Of a stretch of 64,000 bases of DNA, positions 37,501-44,814 are shown piece after piece. Origin of the DNA: Nonlabens xiamenensis (GTDB lineage Bacteria > Bacteroidota > Bacteroidia > Flavobacteriales > Flavobacteriaceae); NCBI RefSeq assembly GCF_003865345.1, contig NZ_RMVE01000001.1, forward strand, positions 558,001 to 622,000. Reading direction: 5' to 3'. Made by a program: the position numbers and the translations under genes. A model generated the notes under the pieces. It had not been told where the DNA came from. It made no database searches and was given only the letters and a program-made list of their open reading frames with translations. Every line of letters starts with the position of its first letter. Position 1 is the stretch's first letter.

Positions 37501-37887
37501 TATTCCCATGACCTTACGCAATTTATGGGTGAGCCTGCGGTGATGTTTAGGTTCAAATTTCAAACTGACCGATCGATAACCAGGGAAGGTGCAGTCATTG
37601 ATAATTTTGTGGTCACGGGAACCTTGAGCAATGATGAGGTGTCTGGATTGGAAAATATGTTTACCATATACCCTAACCCATCCAGCGGTCTATTCCAGTT
37701 GTCATGGAATGGTGATTCTTCCTTTGATTATGAGGTGTATGATGTAAGTGGTAAACGCATCCTTGTCCAGCAAAACAATAGTGGCAATCAGCATCTCATT
37801 GATTTAAACACTGTGGCCAGTGGGATGTATTTCCTTAAAATAACTTCTGACAATGCTTCGGTAACTGAAAAATTACTCGTCAGATAA
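34546..37887 (+). CDS. Secreted BNR/sortilin-like beta-propeller protein with T9SS sorting domain
   Basis: Protein of 1113 residues. Signal peptide MRKTLSFLLLFMTSLAFSQ; two propeller regions of BNR/VPS10-like repeats (about 95-740) with recurring WKSTDAGVTW, YKSTDGGANF, YRSTDAGASF and YRSTNDGTSF; a linker with Ig-like strands (about 745-840); a jelly-roll-like segment (about 860-1030); and a C-terminal type A sorting domain (about 1040-1113, FTIYPNPSSGLFQLSW ... YFLKITSDN ... EKLLVR). The T9SS would carry it to the cell surface or medium. Binding target unknown. The frame is open from 34522 but the ATG at 34546 precedes the signal peptide. Confidence 0.93.
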   Translation: MRKTLSFLLLFMTSLAFSQLGTEAPWMQNLEVAKNSDGPTYEQIKAAGEAYWQTHDKEAKGSGYKPFMRWVDQAEAYVKADGTIQTTADIELAINSRLAKNVQMDNSNWLPVGPFTYNNSGSWSPGQGRVNALVVDPNNSNIYYMGTPGGGAWKSTDAGVTWMPLTDFFTRIGTSAIAVDPTDSNVIYIGTGDDDGGHTSSIGLYKSTDGGANFSPTGLTFTGNSANISEVYLDPTNSNTVFVSSNTGFYRSTDAGASFTRTLTANVKDIKLKPGDSSTIYLSTTNSFYISNNAGLSWTQITSGLPANQGRSVIGVSPANPAYVYLLIIDSQANLVGVYRSIDSGINFVDTGNTSDILEHRQGWYNLALEVSPTNADIIYTGCLNVWKSFNGGTTFSKVNNWNSPSQPVYTHADIHQIRQFGNELFVLSDGGVYRSTNDGTSFTDLTATAQIGQFYRVAVSDQSSNDIVGGLQDNGGFARNTTGWHVYYGADGMDGGIDPINPDIRYGFIQSGRSLYFTTTGGNTRAGRIPGPASGNWITPLKADSRGNIYAGYTSLYTVSGASFSQVSQNFGSNIDVIEIDPLSDDTIYIAIDKNLYRSTNAGVNFLLVSTFPENITAIEVNNNDSSILYIATRFSTGRVYRSIDGGSSFQDITLNLPNLGKNTLVHQGLSSDEPLFVGTTVGVYRYDDVSSTWNVFGNNLPNVNIRDLEINTNDMILTAATYGRGVWQTGVQRVSAPDDISLSALESDLQGINCNSSDITVTVQNTGLNTINNYTLSYSLDNGSVVTRQETVTIAPQAFSSTIISGLNLGIGDHELNIEVQIPNDTFVANNSSFILLSKNRDAVINDVHQFDTRAFLESGSLWERGVPNGIVLNTSGAGGNSNVYATNLDGQYTNSTISYLYSGCYDLSNVQNPIVQFDMAFEIETNWDLLYLEYSVDSGDTWNILGTANDPNWYNSSNQQNNSNCVNCVGAQWTGTQPALTQYSHDLTQFMGEPAVMFRFKFQTDRSITREGAVIDNFVVTGTLSNDEVSGLENMFTIYPNPSSGLFQLSWNGDSSFDYEVYDVSGKRILVQQNNSGNQHLIDLNTVASGMYFLKITSDNASVTEKLLVR

Positions 37888-37908
37888 TAGGCCAATGAAG
37901 CATTGAAT

Positions 37909-37954
37909 AAAGTCTTGACATTTCACTTGGACCAAAGTGAAATGTCAAGACTTT
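37909..37954. repeat. Perfect 20-bp inverted repeat, 6-base loop, after the T9SS cargo gene
   Basis: The left arm 37909-37928 and right arm 37935-37954 are exact reverse complements (arm starts AAAGTCTTGACATTTC). The long uninterrupted stem with A-rich and T-rich ends is probably a strong terminator or mRNA-end stabiliser for the preceding gene, although the T tract is only three bases. Confidence 0.8.
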
Positions 37955-38061
37955 GTCATTCATGATTAGGGATTAGTTAACAGATTCTGAAGGAGAATTA
38001 GTTAATTTTCGGACAGTAAATTTTTCCTAATATTTTGGAAATCAATATCACTAGAATGACA

Positions 38062-40113
38062 ATGAAACAAATAAGCCTATGCCTGTTTGCGATGGCGACT
38101 ATACTTACTTCCTGTAAAAATGACGTAGAGGTTAAGGAAGAGAAAAAACCGGGTTTGGAGCTGGGTTATATGGATACCAGCGTCCAGCCACAGGATGATT
38201 TTTATCGCTACGTGAATGGGAAATGGATAGATTCTACAGAGATACCTGCCGATCAAAGCGTTTGGGGAGGGTTCAATAAACTACGTAAGGATACCGATGC
38301 TGATGTGTTGGCCATCTTGGATCGTGCTATGAATGATAAGGATTTAGATCCTAATTCTGATCAGGCCAAAGCTGTTTACGTTTACAAAAGTATTTTGGAT
38401 ACCGTGGCAAGGAACGAGGCGGGTTATAAACCTATCCAACCTTATCTGGATCAAATTGACAAAATTCAAAATCTTGATGAACTCTTAGAGGTCAACGCAG
38501 CACTTTCCAAAAAGGGGACATCTGCACTTTTTAGAATTGGCGTAGGTCCGGATGCCATGGATACCAATATGAACGTTGCCCAATTGGGTCCTGGATCCTT
38601 GGGGATGCAACGTGAATATTACGTAGAAGCAGACGCAGATAGTAAGGAAAAATTGGCTGAATACGAATTGTATGTAGCCAAAATGTTCCAACTTACGGGC
38701 ACTTCAAAAGAGGAGGCTCAGCAAAAGGCTCAAGAAATCATCGCTTTTGAAAAAGCCATGGCAGAACCTAGATTGGATAAAGTTACCCGCAGGGACCCAT
38801 CAAAAACATATAATCCTATGAGTGTGGAAAACCTCAAAAAAATGGCGCCAGCGATTGATTGGGAACAATATTTTGAGGAGGCAGGAATGAAAGAATTTTC
38901 AGATTTAATCGTGAGCCAGCCGGATTATATCAAAGCCCTGAATCAATTATGGAAGCCGTCCAACCTTGAAGTAATGAAGGACTACATGAAATGGGATGTG
39001 ATCAATAGCAGTGCGGCAGCCCTGTCCACCGACATTGAAGATGCCAGCTGGGAATTTTACAGCAAGACCATGCGTGGCGACAAAGAGCAACGTCCTATGG
39101 ATGAGCGTGCTTTATCCATCGTCAACAGGAGTTTAGGTGAAGCCCTAGGCCAACTTTATGTGGACGAAAAGTTTCCGCCTGAAGCCAAAGCCAAGGCCAA
39201 GGAAATGATCGAATACGTCAAAATGGCCTACGAGAAACGTATCAACGCGTTGGATTGGATGAGTGAGGCCACCAAAGAACAGGCCATTGAGAAACTGAAT
39301 GGTATGAACATTAAAATTGGCTATCCAGATGAATGGAAAGACTATTCAGAAGTAGAGATAAAGAGCCCAGAGGATGGCGGTAATTTGTTTGACAACATGA
39401 TGGCGGTTAACGAGTACAATCGTCAGGAAAACTTGGAGAAATTAGGTGAACCAGTGGACAAGACCGAATGGTTCATGTCCCCCCAAACCGTCAATGCTTA
39501 TTATAATCCATATTACAACGAGATCGTGTTTCCTGCAGCTATCCTTCAACCACCTTTCTACAATTATAAGGCAGATCCTGCCATCAATTTTGGAGGTATG
39601 GGTGCGGTAATTGGCCATGAGATTTCTCACGGATTTGATGATCAGGGAGCCAAGTTTGCCGCCAACGGTAATATGATTAATTGGTGGACTGAAGAGGATG
39701 AAGAACAATTCAAGTCTTTAGGTAAGGATTTATCCGACCAATACAGTGCGATTGAAGTCATGCCGGGGGTTTTTATCAATGGTGATTACACCCTGGGAGA
39801 AAACATCGGCGACCTTGGTGGTGTGAACGCTGCCTATGACGCCCTCAATATGTGGCTGGAAGACAAAGGCCAGGTGGAGGAAATCGATGGATATACCCAA
39901 TCACAACGCTTTTTCTTGAGTTGGGCCACGGTATGGCGAACCAAAATGCGCAAAGAGGCGCTACAACAACGGATCAAGGGTGATACCCATTCGCCTGGAA
40001 TGTATCGCGGTTACGTCCCGCTTCAAAACATTGATGCCTTTTACGATGCTTTTGACATCAAAAAAGGGGATGGTATGTATTTGGAGCCGGAAGACCGAGT
40101 ACAAATCTGGTAA
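38062..40113 (+). CDS. M13-family zinc metallopeptidase (neprilysin-like)
   Basis: Exported 683-residue zinc peptidase. It starts with a lipoprotein signal, MKQISLCLFAMATILTSC (Cys18), so it is probably membrane-anchored in the envelope. N-terminal M13 domain (about 45-420, DFYRYVNGKWIDSTEIP) and C-terminal catalytic domain with VIGHEISHGFDDQG (zinc ligands His519 and His523, catalytic Glu520) and GENIGDLGG (Glu580, third ligand). ATG 38062 is chosen over the TTG at 38035 and ATG 38056 for the clean signal. Such enzymes cleave short peptides. Confidence 0.93.
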   Translation: MKQISLCLFAMATILTSCKNDVEVKEEKKPGLELGYMDTSVQPQDDFYRYVNGKWIDSTEIPADQSVWGGFNKLRKDTDADVLAILDRAMNDKDLDPNSDQAKAVYVYKSILDTVARNEAGYKPIQPYLDQIDKIQNLDELLEVNAALSKKGTSALFRIGVGPDAMDTNMNVAQLGPGSLGMQREYYVEADADSKEKLAEYELYVAKMFQLTGTSKEEAQQKAQEIIAFEKAMAEPRLDKVTRRDPSKTYNPMSVENLKKMAPAIDWEQYFEEAGMKEFSDLIVSQPDYIKALNQLWKPSNLEVMKDYMKWDVINSSAAALSTDIEDASWEFYSKTMRGDKEQRPMDERALSIVNRSLGEALGQLYVDEKFPPEAKAKAKEMIEYVKMAYEKRINALDWMSEATKEQAIEKLNGMNIKIGYPDEWKDYSEVEIKSPEDGGNLFDNMMAVNEYNRQENLEKLGEPVDKTEWFMSPQTVNAYYNPYYNEIVFPAAILQPPFYNYKADPAINFGGMGAVIGHEISHGFDDQGAKFAANGNMINWWTEEDEEQFKSLGKDLSDQYSAIEVMPGVFINGDYTLGENIGDLGGVNAAYDALNMWLEDKGQVEEIDGYTQSQRFFLSWATVWRTKMRKEALQQRIKGDTHSPGMYRGYVPLQNIDAFYDAFDIKKGDGMYLEPEDRVQIW

Positions 40114-40140
40114 TTTTATCATATATGTTTCCCAAAACTT

Positions 40141-40169
40141 AAGGCTTTTGATTCTCGAAAGCCTTTTTT
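40141..40169 (+). terminator. Rho-independent terminator after the M13 gene
   Basis: 8-bp stem AAGGCTTT / AAAGCCTT (40141-40148 and 40158-40165), 9-base loop, followed by six T. Confidence 0.75.
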
Positions 40170-40209
40170 GTGACCTATCTCCTATATTTAATGTTTTGAA
40201 GTTCCAATT

Positions 40210-42117
40210 ATGAAAAATCTCTTTTTATATATCTTATTGTTGGCTGTTATCGCTTTCGCGAAAGCGCAATCCAACAACAATTATGTCAAGGAAAACTACA
40301 CCAAAACCATCTATAAAATTGAAATGAGGGATGGGGTTAAATTGCACACAGTGGTGTATGCTCCTAAAGACCAATCACAAACCTACCCGATTATGATGCA
40401 GCGCACTTGTTATAGTGTTGCTCCATATGGGCCAGATGCCTACAAATCTAGCCTTGGGCCCAATAAATTTATGATGGACGAAGGTTATATTTTTGTTTAT
40501 CAAGATGTCAGGGGTAGATGGATGAGTGAAGGAGACTTTGACAATATGCGTCCACATGTGCCTGGAAATAACCCTAAGAATCCGAGCGATATTGATGAGA
40601 GCAGTGATACCTACGATACGGTTGAATGGTTGGTCAAGAATGTGCCCAATAATAATGGCAAGGTAGGCCAGTGGGGTATTTCCTATCCTGGATTTTACAC
40701 TGCTGCTGCTTTACCAGAGGCCCATCCGGCATTAGTGGCTTCATCACCCCAAGCGCCAATTGGCGATTTTTTCTTTGACGACTTTCATCACATGGGTGCC
40801 ACCTTGGAAAGCTATTTGATGGCTTATCCAGTTTTCGGTCACCAAACCGAACCTACCACAGAAAGCTGGTATGCCGACAAATGGGATGCCATGCGCCAAG
40901 TGGGAAATATTAAGGACACCTATGCTTTCCACATGGCTATTGGACCACTAAAAAACGTAACAGAAAATATTTATCCGGATAACTTCTTTTGGCAGGATGT
41001 GGTCAATCATCCCAACTATGATCAATTCTGGCAGCAACGCGCCATCATCAATCATTTGGATAAGGTAGACCACGCTGTAATGACCGTAGGTGGTTGGTTT
41101 GATGCAGAAGATTTATACGGACCGCTTAACATTTATAAAAACGTAGAGCGACGAAATCCGAAAAACAAGCACAATACGATTGTGATGGGTCCTTGGAGCC
41201 ATGGAGACTGGTCCCGTGAACGAGGACGCCAGATGGTAAACCATATACATTTTGGGGACAGCATCTCTACCTTCTACCAGAAAAATATAGAGACGCGATT
41301 TTTTGCCCGACACCTTAAAAACAAAAAAACCAAACCTCTTCCAGAAGCATACATGTTTGACACGGGATTAAAAAAATGGGAAGAAATGACCCAATGGCCG
41401 CCCAATGAACCTCGAATTAGTTTTGGCTTTGCTGCTAACGGACGACTATTGATCAATAAAACCGGACAAGCCCAAGAACAATTTGACTACGTCAGCGATC
41501 CCAACCATCCAGTTCCTTTTAGAAGCGAAGTTACTCCTGTAACCTTTACACCGAGGGCCTATATGACCGATGACCAGCGACATGCTTCAAGAAGACCAGA
41601 TGTATTGACTTTTCAAACAGAAATTCTAGAAGAGGATGTAAGACTGGCCGGAGAGATTCAGGCGCAATTGGACGTGATCTTGCAAGATATCACCGATGCA
41701 GACTTTGTAGTCAAGCTGATCGATGTATATCCTGACGACCAAGCCAACGATGAGGCTACACCGGAGCACGTGACTTTGGCCGGTTATCAACAATTGGTGC
41801 GCGCAGAAACTTTTAGGGGAAGGTTTAGAAACGATTTTTCAAAGCCTGAGGCCTTTGTACCCGGTCAGCAGACCAGTGTAGAATTCCCGCTTCAGGACGT
41901 GTTACATACCTTTAAAAAAGGCCACCGCATCATGATCCAAATTCACAGCACTTGGTTCCCATATATCGATAGGAACCCGCAAAAGTATGTGGACAACATC
42001 TTTGAAGCCGATCAAGAAGATTTCACAGCGGGACGGATCAGTATTTTAGGCAGTAGTCAAGTAGTGGTGGGCGAAAACAATGGTATAGAGGACCAACTTC
42101 CCGCACTCAAGCAATAA
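40210..42117 (+). CDS. CocE/NonD-family hydrolase (X-Pro dipeptidyl-peptidase-like)
   Basis: Exported serine hydrolase of 635 residues. Signal peptide about 1-19, with the cut predicted at AKA-Q. The hydrolase core has Ser158 in GQWGISYPGFYT as nucleophile; Asp and His of the triad would lie in the VGGWFDAEDLYGP and GPWSHGDWS segments. A C-terminal jelly-roll domain (about 400-625) carries LAGEIQAQLDVILQD. Relatives cleave cocaine-like esters, beta-lactam precursors or X-Pro peptides. The AFAKA motif at the signal-peptide end is encoded by the palindrome. Confidence 0.92.
   Translation: MKNLFLYILLLAVIAFAKAQSNNNYVKENYTKTIYKIEMRDGVKLHTVVYAPKDQSQTYPIMMQRTCYSVAPYGPDAYKSSLGPNKFMMDEGYIFVYQDVRGRWMSEGDFDNMRPHVPGNNPKNPSDIDESSDTYDTVEWLVKNVPNNNGKVGQWGISYPGFYTAAALPEAHPALVASSPQAPIGDFFFDDFHHMGATLESYLMAYPVFGHQTEPTTESWYADKWDAMRQVGNIKDTYAFHMAIGPLKNVTENIYPDNFFWQDVVNHPNYDQFWQQRAIINHLDKVDHAVMTVGGWFDAEDLYGPLNIYKNVERRNPKNKHNTIVMGPWSHGDWSRERGRQMVNHIHFGDSISTFYQKNIETRFFARHLKNKKTKPLPEAYMFDTGLKKWEEMTQWPPNEPRISFGFAANGRLLINKTGQAQEQFDYVSDPNHPVPFRSEVTPVTFTPRAYMTDDQRHASRRPDVLTFQTEILEEDVRLAGEIQAQLDVILQDITDADFVVKLIDVYPDDQANDEATPEHVTLAGYQQLVRAETFRGRFRNDFSKPEAFVPGQQTSVEFPLQDVLHTFKKGHRIMIQIHSTWFPYIDRNPQKYVDNIFEADQEDFTAGRISILGSSQVVVGENNGIEDQLPALKQ
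40251..40266. repeat. Palindromic repeat copy 7 (16 bp, perfect)
   Basis: CGCTTTCGCGAAAGCG in the signal-peptide region of the CocE-like gene. It encodes AFAKA and so creates the AxA cleavage site. Confidence 0.92.
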
Positions 42118-42423
42118 AACCCTATCCGAAATTTAGCTATTGAGGCTGTTTTCTGATGGGTTCCAGACGAATGTGCGGCCAGTATATTCCATGAAAGAAA
42201 TTGAATTTGTGCATTTCATCGAATAATTATGTGATTTAAACGCTATTTTGTGAAAAAATTCACATATTAGGGCTCTCAAATCACAGCATTATGGAATCCA
42301 ATTATATAGAAGAAAAGCAGCCCAACGCATTAGTTTCCACTTACCGTCTGATTGTTGGTATATGTAGGTTGGTCGCCAAGACCTTTTTTGTATTCTAAAC
42401 GGCTACATCGCCAAACTCAACTA
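42118..42423. other. 306-bp region between CocE-like gene and queD, with a 35-codon ORF
   Basis: Plus-strand ORF 42291-42398 starts with ATG and encodes 35 residues, including a hydrophobic C-terminal half (RLIVGICRLVAKTFFVF). A TATTTTG-like box lies about 40 bases upstream. There is no homolog recognition, and it points into queD, which is transcribed the other way. Otherwise I see no feature. Confidence 0.35.
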
Positions 42424-42876
42424 TTAAGATTGATCGCTAGCGTGCCATTCGGCATAACTGGTTTCTGTTTCCCGCAATCTCAAACTGTGCAGTACAATCG
42501 ATGCAGGAAGCCTGTTCTTGATTTTTTCGGCAAAATCGATGATCATCATCTCACTAGTTGGCTGATAGTCTACCAAAATTACATCATGGCCGCGATCTTG
42601 TAGTTCTTTGGCCAATTCCACATGGGGTGTATTTTTGTTAAAAACAGTGGCATGGTCAAAAGGATCCACAATTTCTTCTTTGATGATCTTTTTCAAGTCC
42701 CCAAAATCAATCACCATTCCATGTTTAACATGCCCTAGCTCGTCAATAGGCATGCCGATCACGGTGACAGCAAGTTTATAACTATGTCCGTGAACATTGC
42801 GACACTTCCCATCATAGCCGTAGAGCGCATGTCCGGTCTCAAAAGTAAATTCCTTGGTGATGCGTACCTTTTTCAT
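42424..42876 (-). CDS. queD: 6-pyruvoyl tetrahydropterin synthase / QueD family protein
   Basis: Protein of 150 residues of the 6-carboxytetrahydropterin synthase family in the queuosine (7-deazaguanine) pathway. Zinc-binding histidines are in ETGHALYGYDGKCRNVHGHSYKL (HxH with the catalytic Cys between), and DPFDHATVFN and LRETETSYAEW complete the active site. Other queuosine genes are not in the window. The ATG overlaps the stop of a 44-residue membrane protein gene upstream by 4 bases. The 6-pyruvoyl-tetrahydropterin function is the alternative. Confidence 0.92.
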   Translation of the reverse strand: MKKVRITKEFTFETGHALYGYDGKCRNVHGHSYKLAVTVIGMPIDELGHVKHGMVIDFGDLKKIIKEEIVDPFDHATVFNKNTPHVELAKELQDRGHDVILVDYQPTSEMMIIDFAEKIKNRLPASIVLHSLRLRETETSYAEWHASDQS

Positions 42877-43007
42877 CGCTTATTTCTGAATCTGCTGTAC
42901 ACTACGACAATAATCAATAGTAGGCCTATTATCAGGAATAAACCTGGTCCGCCTATAAAGCCTATTAATTCAAAAAACCAGTTGTCCTCAACAAGTAATG
43001 TCTTCAT
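42873..43007 (-). CDS. 44-residue single-pass membrane protein upstream of queD
   Basis: Small ORF from ATG 43005-43007 to TGA 42873-42875. It encodes an acidic start (VEDNWFFELIGF), a 19-residue hydrophobic helix rich in Leu, Ile and Val (LFLIIGLLLIIVVV), and a basic tail YSRFRNKR, as expected for an N-out or re-entrant small membrane protein. Its stop overlaps the queD start (ATGA), and a TATCTTTG promoter lies 21 bases upstream of its ATG. Function unknown. The overlap and promoter support it as a real gene rather than chance. Confidence 0.65.
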   Translation of the reverse strand: MKTLLVEDNWFFELIGFIGGPGLFLIIGLLLIIVVVYSRFRNKR

Positions 43008-43028
43008 GAATACAATTGTTTAAGCCTA

Positions 43029-43036
43029 CAAAGATA
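43029..43036 (-). promoter_or_regulatory. Predicted promoter -7 element of the small membrane protein-queD unit
   Basis: On the minus strand TATCTTTG matches TAnnTTTG, 21 bases upstream of the ATG at 43007. Confidence 0.5.
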
Positions 43037-43093
43037 ATGCTTTGGTATTGCTGTCCAATACGGCAAAACTTCAGAGCGTGAGAAGTTAAATAA

Positions 43094-44428
43094 CTATTCC
43101 ATTGCCCGCAGCCTGGATTTAAACTTAAAAAAGAGGACCACAGATCTAAGGATCATCCAAACAAAAAAAGCGCTCCAGATAGCGTACAGTTGACCTCCCC
43201 AATAATCTCCTAAAAAAATAGTAGGTACAAAGCCCAACAAGGTCACCCCAAATAATAGGTTTCGCAGGTAACTGGCTTCTCCCCAGCCTTTGAAAATTCC
43301 GTCATACACAAAAGCAATTGCATTTACAGGCTGCATCAACAAGACAATCCAAAAGCTGTCACGGAAGAGCCCCAACACGACCTCATCATCCGTAAATCGT
43401 TTACCAATAAAATCGTAAAGGCCAAAACATACAAGGCTAAGAATTCCAGCAACGGCTACGCCATACCAGGTGGTTGTTCGCGCCAGGTACCGGAGGGAAG
43501 CTACGTCTTTTGACCCCAATAGTTTGCCGCCGATGGCATTTCCGGCATTGGCAAAACCATCGACCAGAAATGAGAAAAACAACCAAACATTCATCAGGAT
43601 GGCATGAGTAGCCGCCTCTTCCACCCCATAAGAATTGGCAAATCTGTAGGATAAATAAATCGCAATATTGATGGCGGCTGTTCTCAGGAAGAAGTTTGCC
43701 GTGAGGTACAGATGTTTTCTAAGTCTTGGGTGAGGTTTCCACCAACTTATCTTCAGTGAAAATCTCGTATGCCTGTAGAGGAAGTATATGGCGATTACCA
43801 GCATGGTGGCTTGTGCTGCCAAGCTCGCGTAAGCCGCTCCCAACACACCCATGGGCTCCCACCATCCTTCAATTCCATAAACCAATAAAAGATCCAAAAG
43901 GATGTTGACCGTTGCTCCAGATAAGCTGGCGATCATGGCCCAGGAAGTGTTCTGCAAGCCTCTGAATATCCCAAATATGGCAAAAGCGCTCAAGGTCATG
44001 GGGAATCCCAATGCCCGCACTTGATAGTATTCCACACAAATATCCAGTACGCTGCCCTCAGCTTCATAAAGTTGGAATATCCAGCCCGCAAAAGGCGCAG
44101 TGACGAGATAGATCAAAATTCCCAGTCCGATATTGATCCAGGCTACCTGAGGGATAAGTTCGTGAATACGTTTTAAGCTGGCTGCACCTAGGTGGTTGGA
44201 AACTATAGAGGAGATGGAGGTTTTGGTCTGCGCCAAAGTCCAAATAATGGCGCTTAAAAATGTACCTACCAATCCTACGGCCGCGAGGGCATCCGTTGTC
44301 TCTCCTTCCATATTGCCGATGATGGCCAAATCTGTAATACTGATCAACGGCTCAGCAATGCCAGCAACAATGGCTGGAATGGCCAAAGCTAGGATTTGGC
44401 GGGTGGAGATATTCACAGGATTATTCAC
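43094..44428 (-). CDS. MATE-family efflux transporter (DinF-like)
   Basis: Cytoplasmic-membrane exporter of 444 residues with about 12 hydrophobic helices, two repeated six-helix halves, and the MATE-typical segments AEPLISITDLAIIG near the start and GLQNTSWAMIASLSGATVNI. MATE proteins exchange Na+ or H+ for cationic drugs or metabolites. The substrate is not known. The gene starts with GTG (44426-44428), and TAAGTTTG lies 4 bases upstream. It is divergent from the tRNA-Ala gene. Confidence 0.92.
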   Translation of the reverse strand: MNNPVNISTRQILALAIPAIVAGIAEPLISITDLAIIGNMEGETTDALAAVGLVGTFLSAIIWTLAQTKTSISSIVSNHLGAASLKRIHELIPQVAWINIGLGILIYLVTAPFAGWIFQLYEAEGSVLDICVEYYQVRALGFPMTLSAFAIFGIFRGLQNTSWAMIASLSGATVNILLDLLLVYGIEGWWEPMGVLGAAYASLAAQATMLVIAIYFLYRHTRFSLKISWWKPHPRLRKHLYLTANFFLRTAAINIAIYLSYRFANSYGVEEAATHAILMNVWLFFSFLVDGFANAGNAIGGKLLGSKDVASLRYLARTTTWYGVAVAGILSLVCFGLYDFIGKRFTDDEVVLGLFRDSFWIVLLMQPVNAIAFVYDGIFKGWGEASYLRNLLFGVTLLGFVPTIFLGDYWGGQLYAIWSAFFVWMILRSVVLFFKFKSRLRAME

Positions 44429-44432
44429 CCGA

Positions 44433-44440
44433 CAAACTTA
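44433..44440 (-). promoter_or_regulatory. Predicted promoter -7 element of the MATE gene
   Basis: On the minus strand TAAGTTTG ends 4 bases before the GTG start. A TTTTTG about 21 bases further upstream could be the -33 element. It supports use of GTG. Confidence 0.55.
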
Positions 44441-44480
44441 AATTATACATTTTTATTTATGCAAAAATCAGGAAACCTAT

Positions 44481-44488
44481 TATCTTTG
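44481..44488 (+). promoter_or_regulatory. Predicted promoter -7 element of tRNA-Ala
   Basis: TATCTTTG matches TAnnTTTG and ends 19 bases before the mature 5' end of the tRNA. Confidence 0.5.
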
Positions 44489-44507
44489 CTTTCTCTATCA
44501 ATAGAAT

Positions 44508-44584
44508 GGGGAATTAGCTCATTTGGCTAGAGCGCTACGCTGGCAGCGTAGAGGCGACCGGTTCGAATCCGGTATTCTCCACCA
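44508..44584 (+). tRNA. tRNA-Ala (anticodon GGC)
   Basis: Cloverleaf of 77 bases including an encoded CCA. The acceptor stem GGGGAAT pairs with ATTCTCC and contains the G3-U70 wobble that identifies alanine tRNAs. The anticodon arm CTACG / CGTAG has the loop CTGGCAG, so the anticodon is GGC, reading GCC and GCU. The T loop is GGTTCGAATCC. Confidence 0.97.
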
Positions 44585-44590
44585 TTGTTT

Positions 44591-44628
44591 AAAAAGCTTC
44601 ATTGGAACTTCACCATTGAAGCTTTTTT
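44591..44628 (+). terminator. Terminator after tRNA-Ala
   Basis: 11-bp perfect stem AAAAAGCTTCA / TGAAGCTTTTT (44591-44601 and 44617-44627) with a T tract at the 3' side. It ends the tRNA transcript. Confidence 0.8.
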
Positions 44629-44814
44629 ATTTGCCCGTAACAGTCTCCAAGAGTTAAACCATCGACAGCCATAGGTAGTTGATTGGCTTTACACCTTATT
44701 CTGGAAAGTAAGTTGTACTGTTCCTGTGCCCTCAACTATTCCTTTGAAAATAAACACTGTGTTTATCAATTATCCTAAGGTTATTCTACGTCTGAACATC
44801 AACGTTGGAAATGA

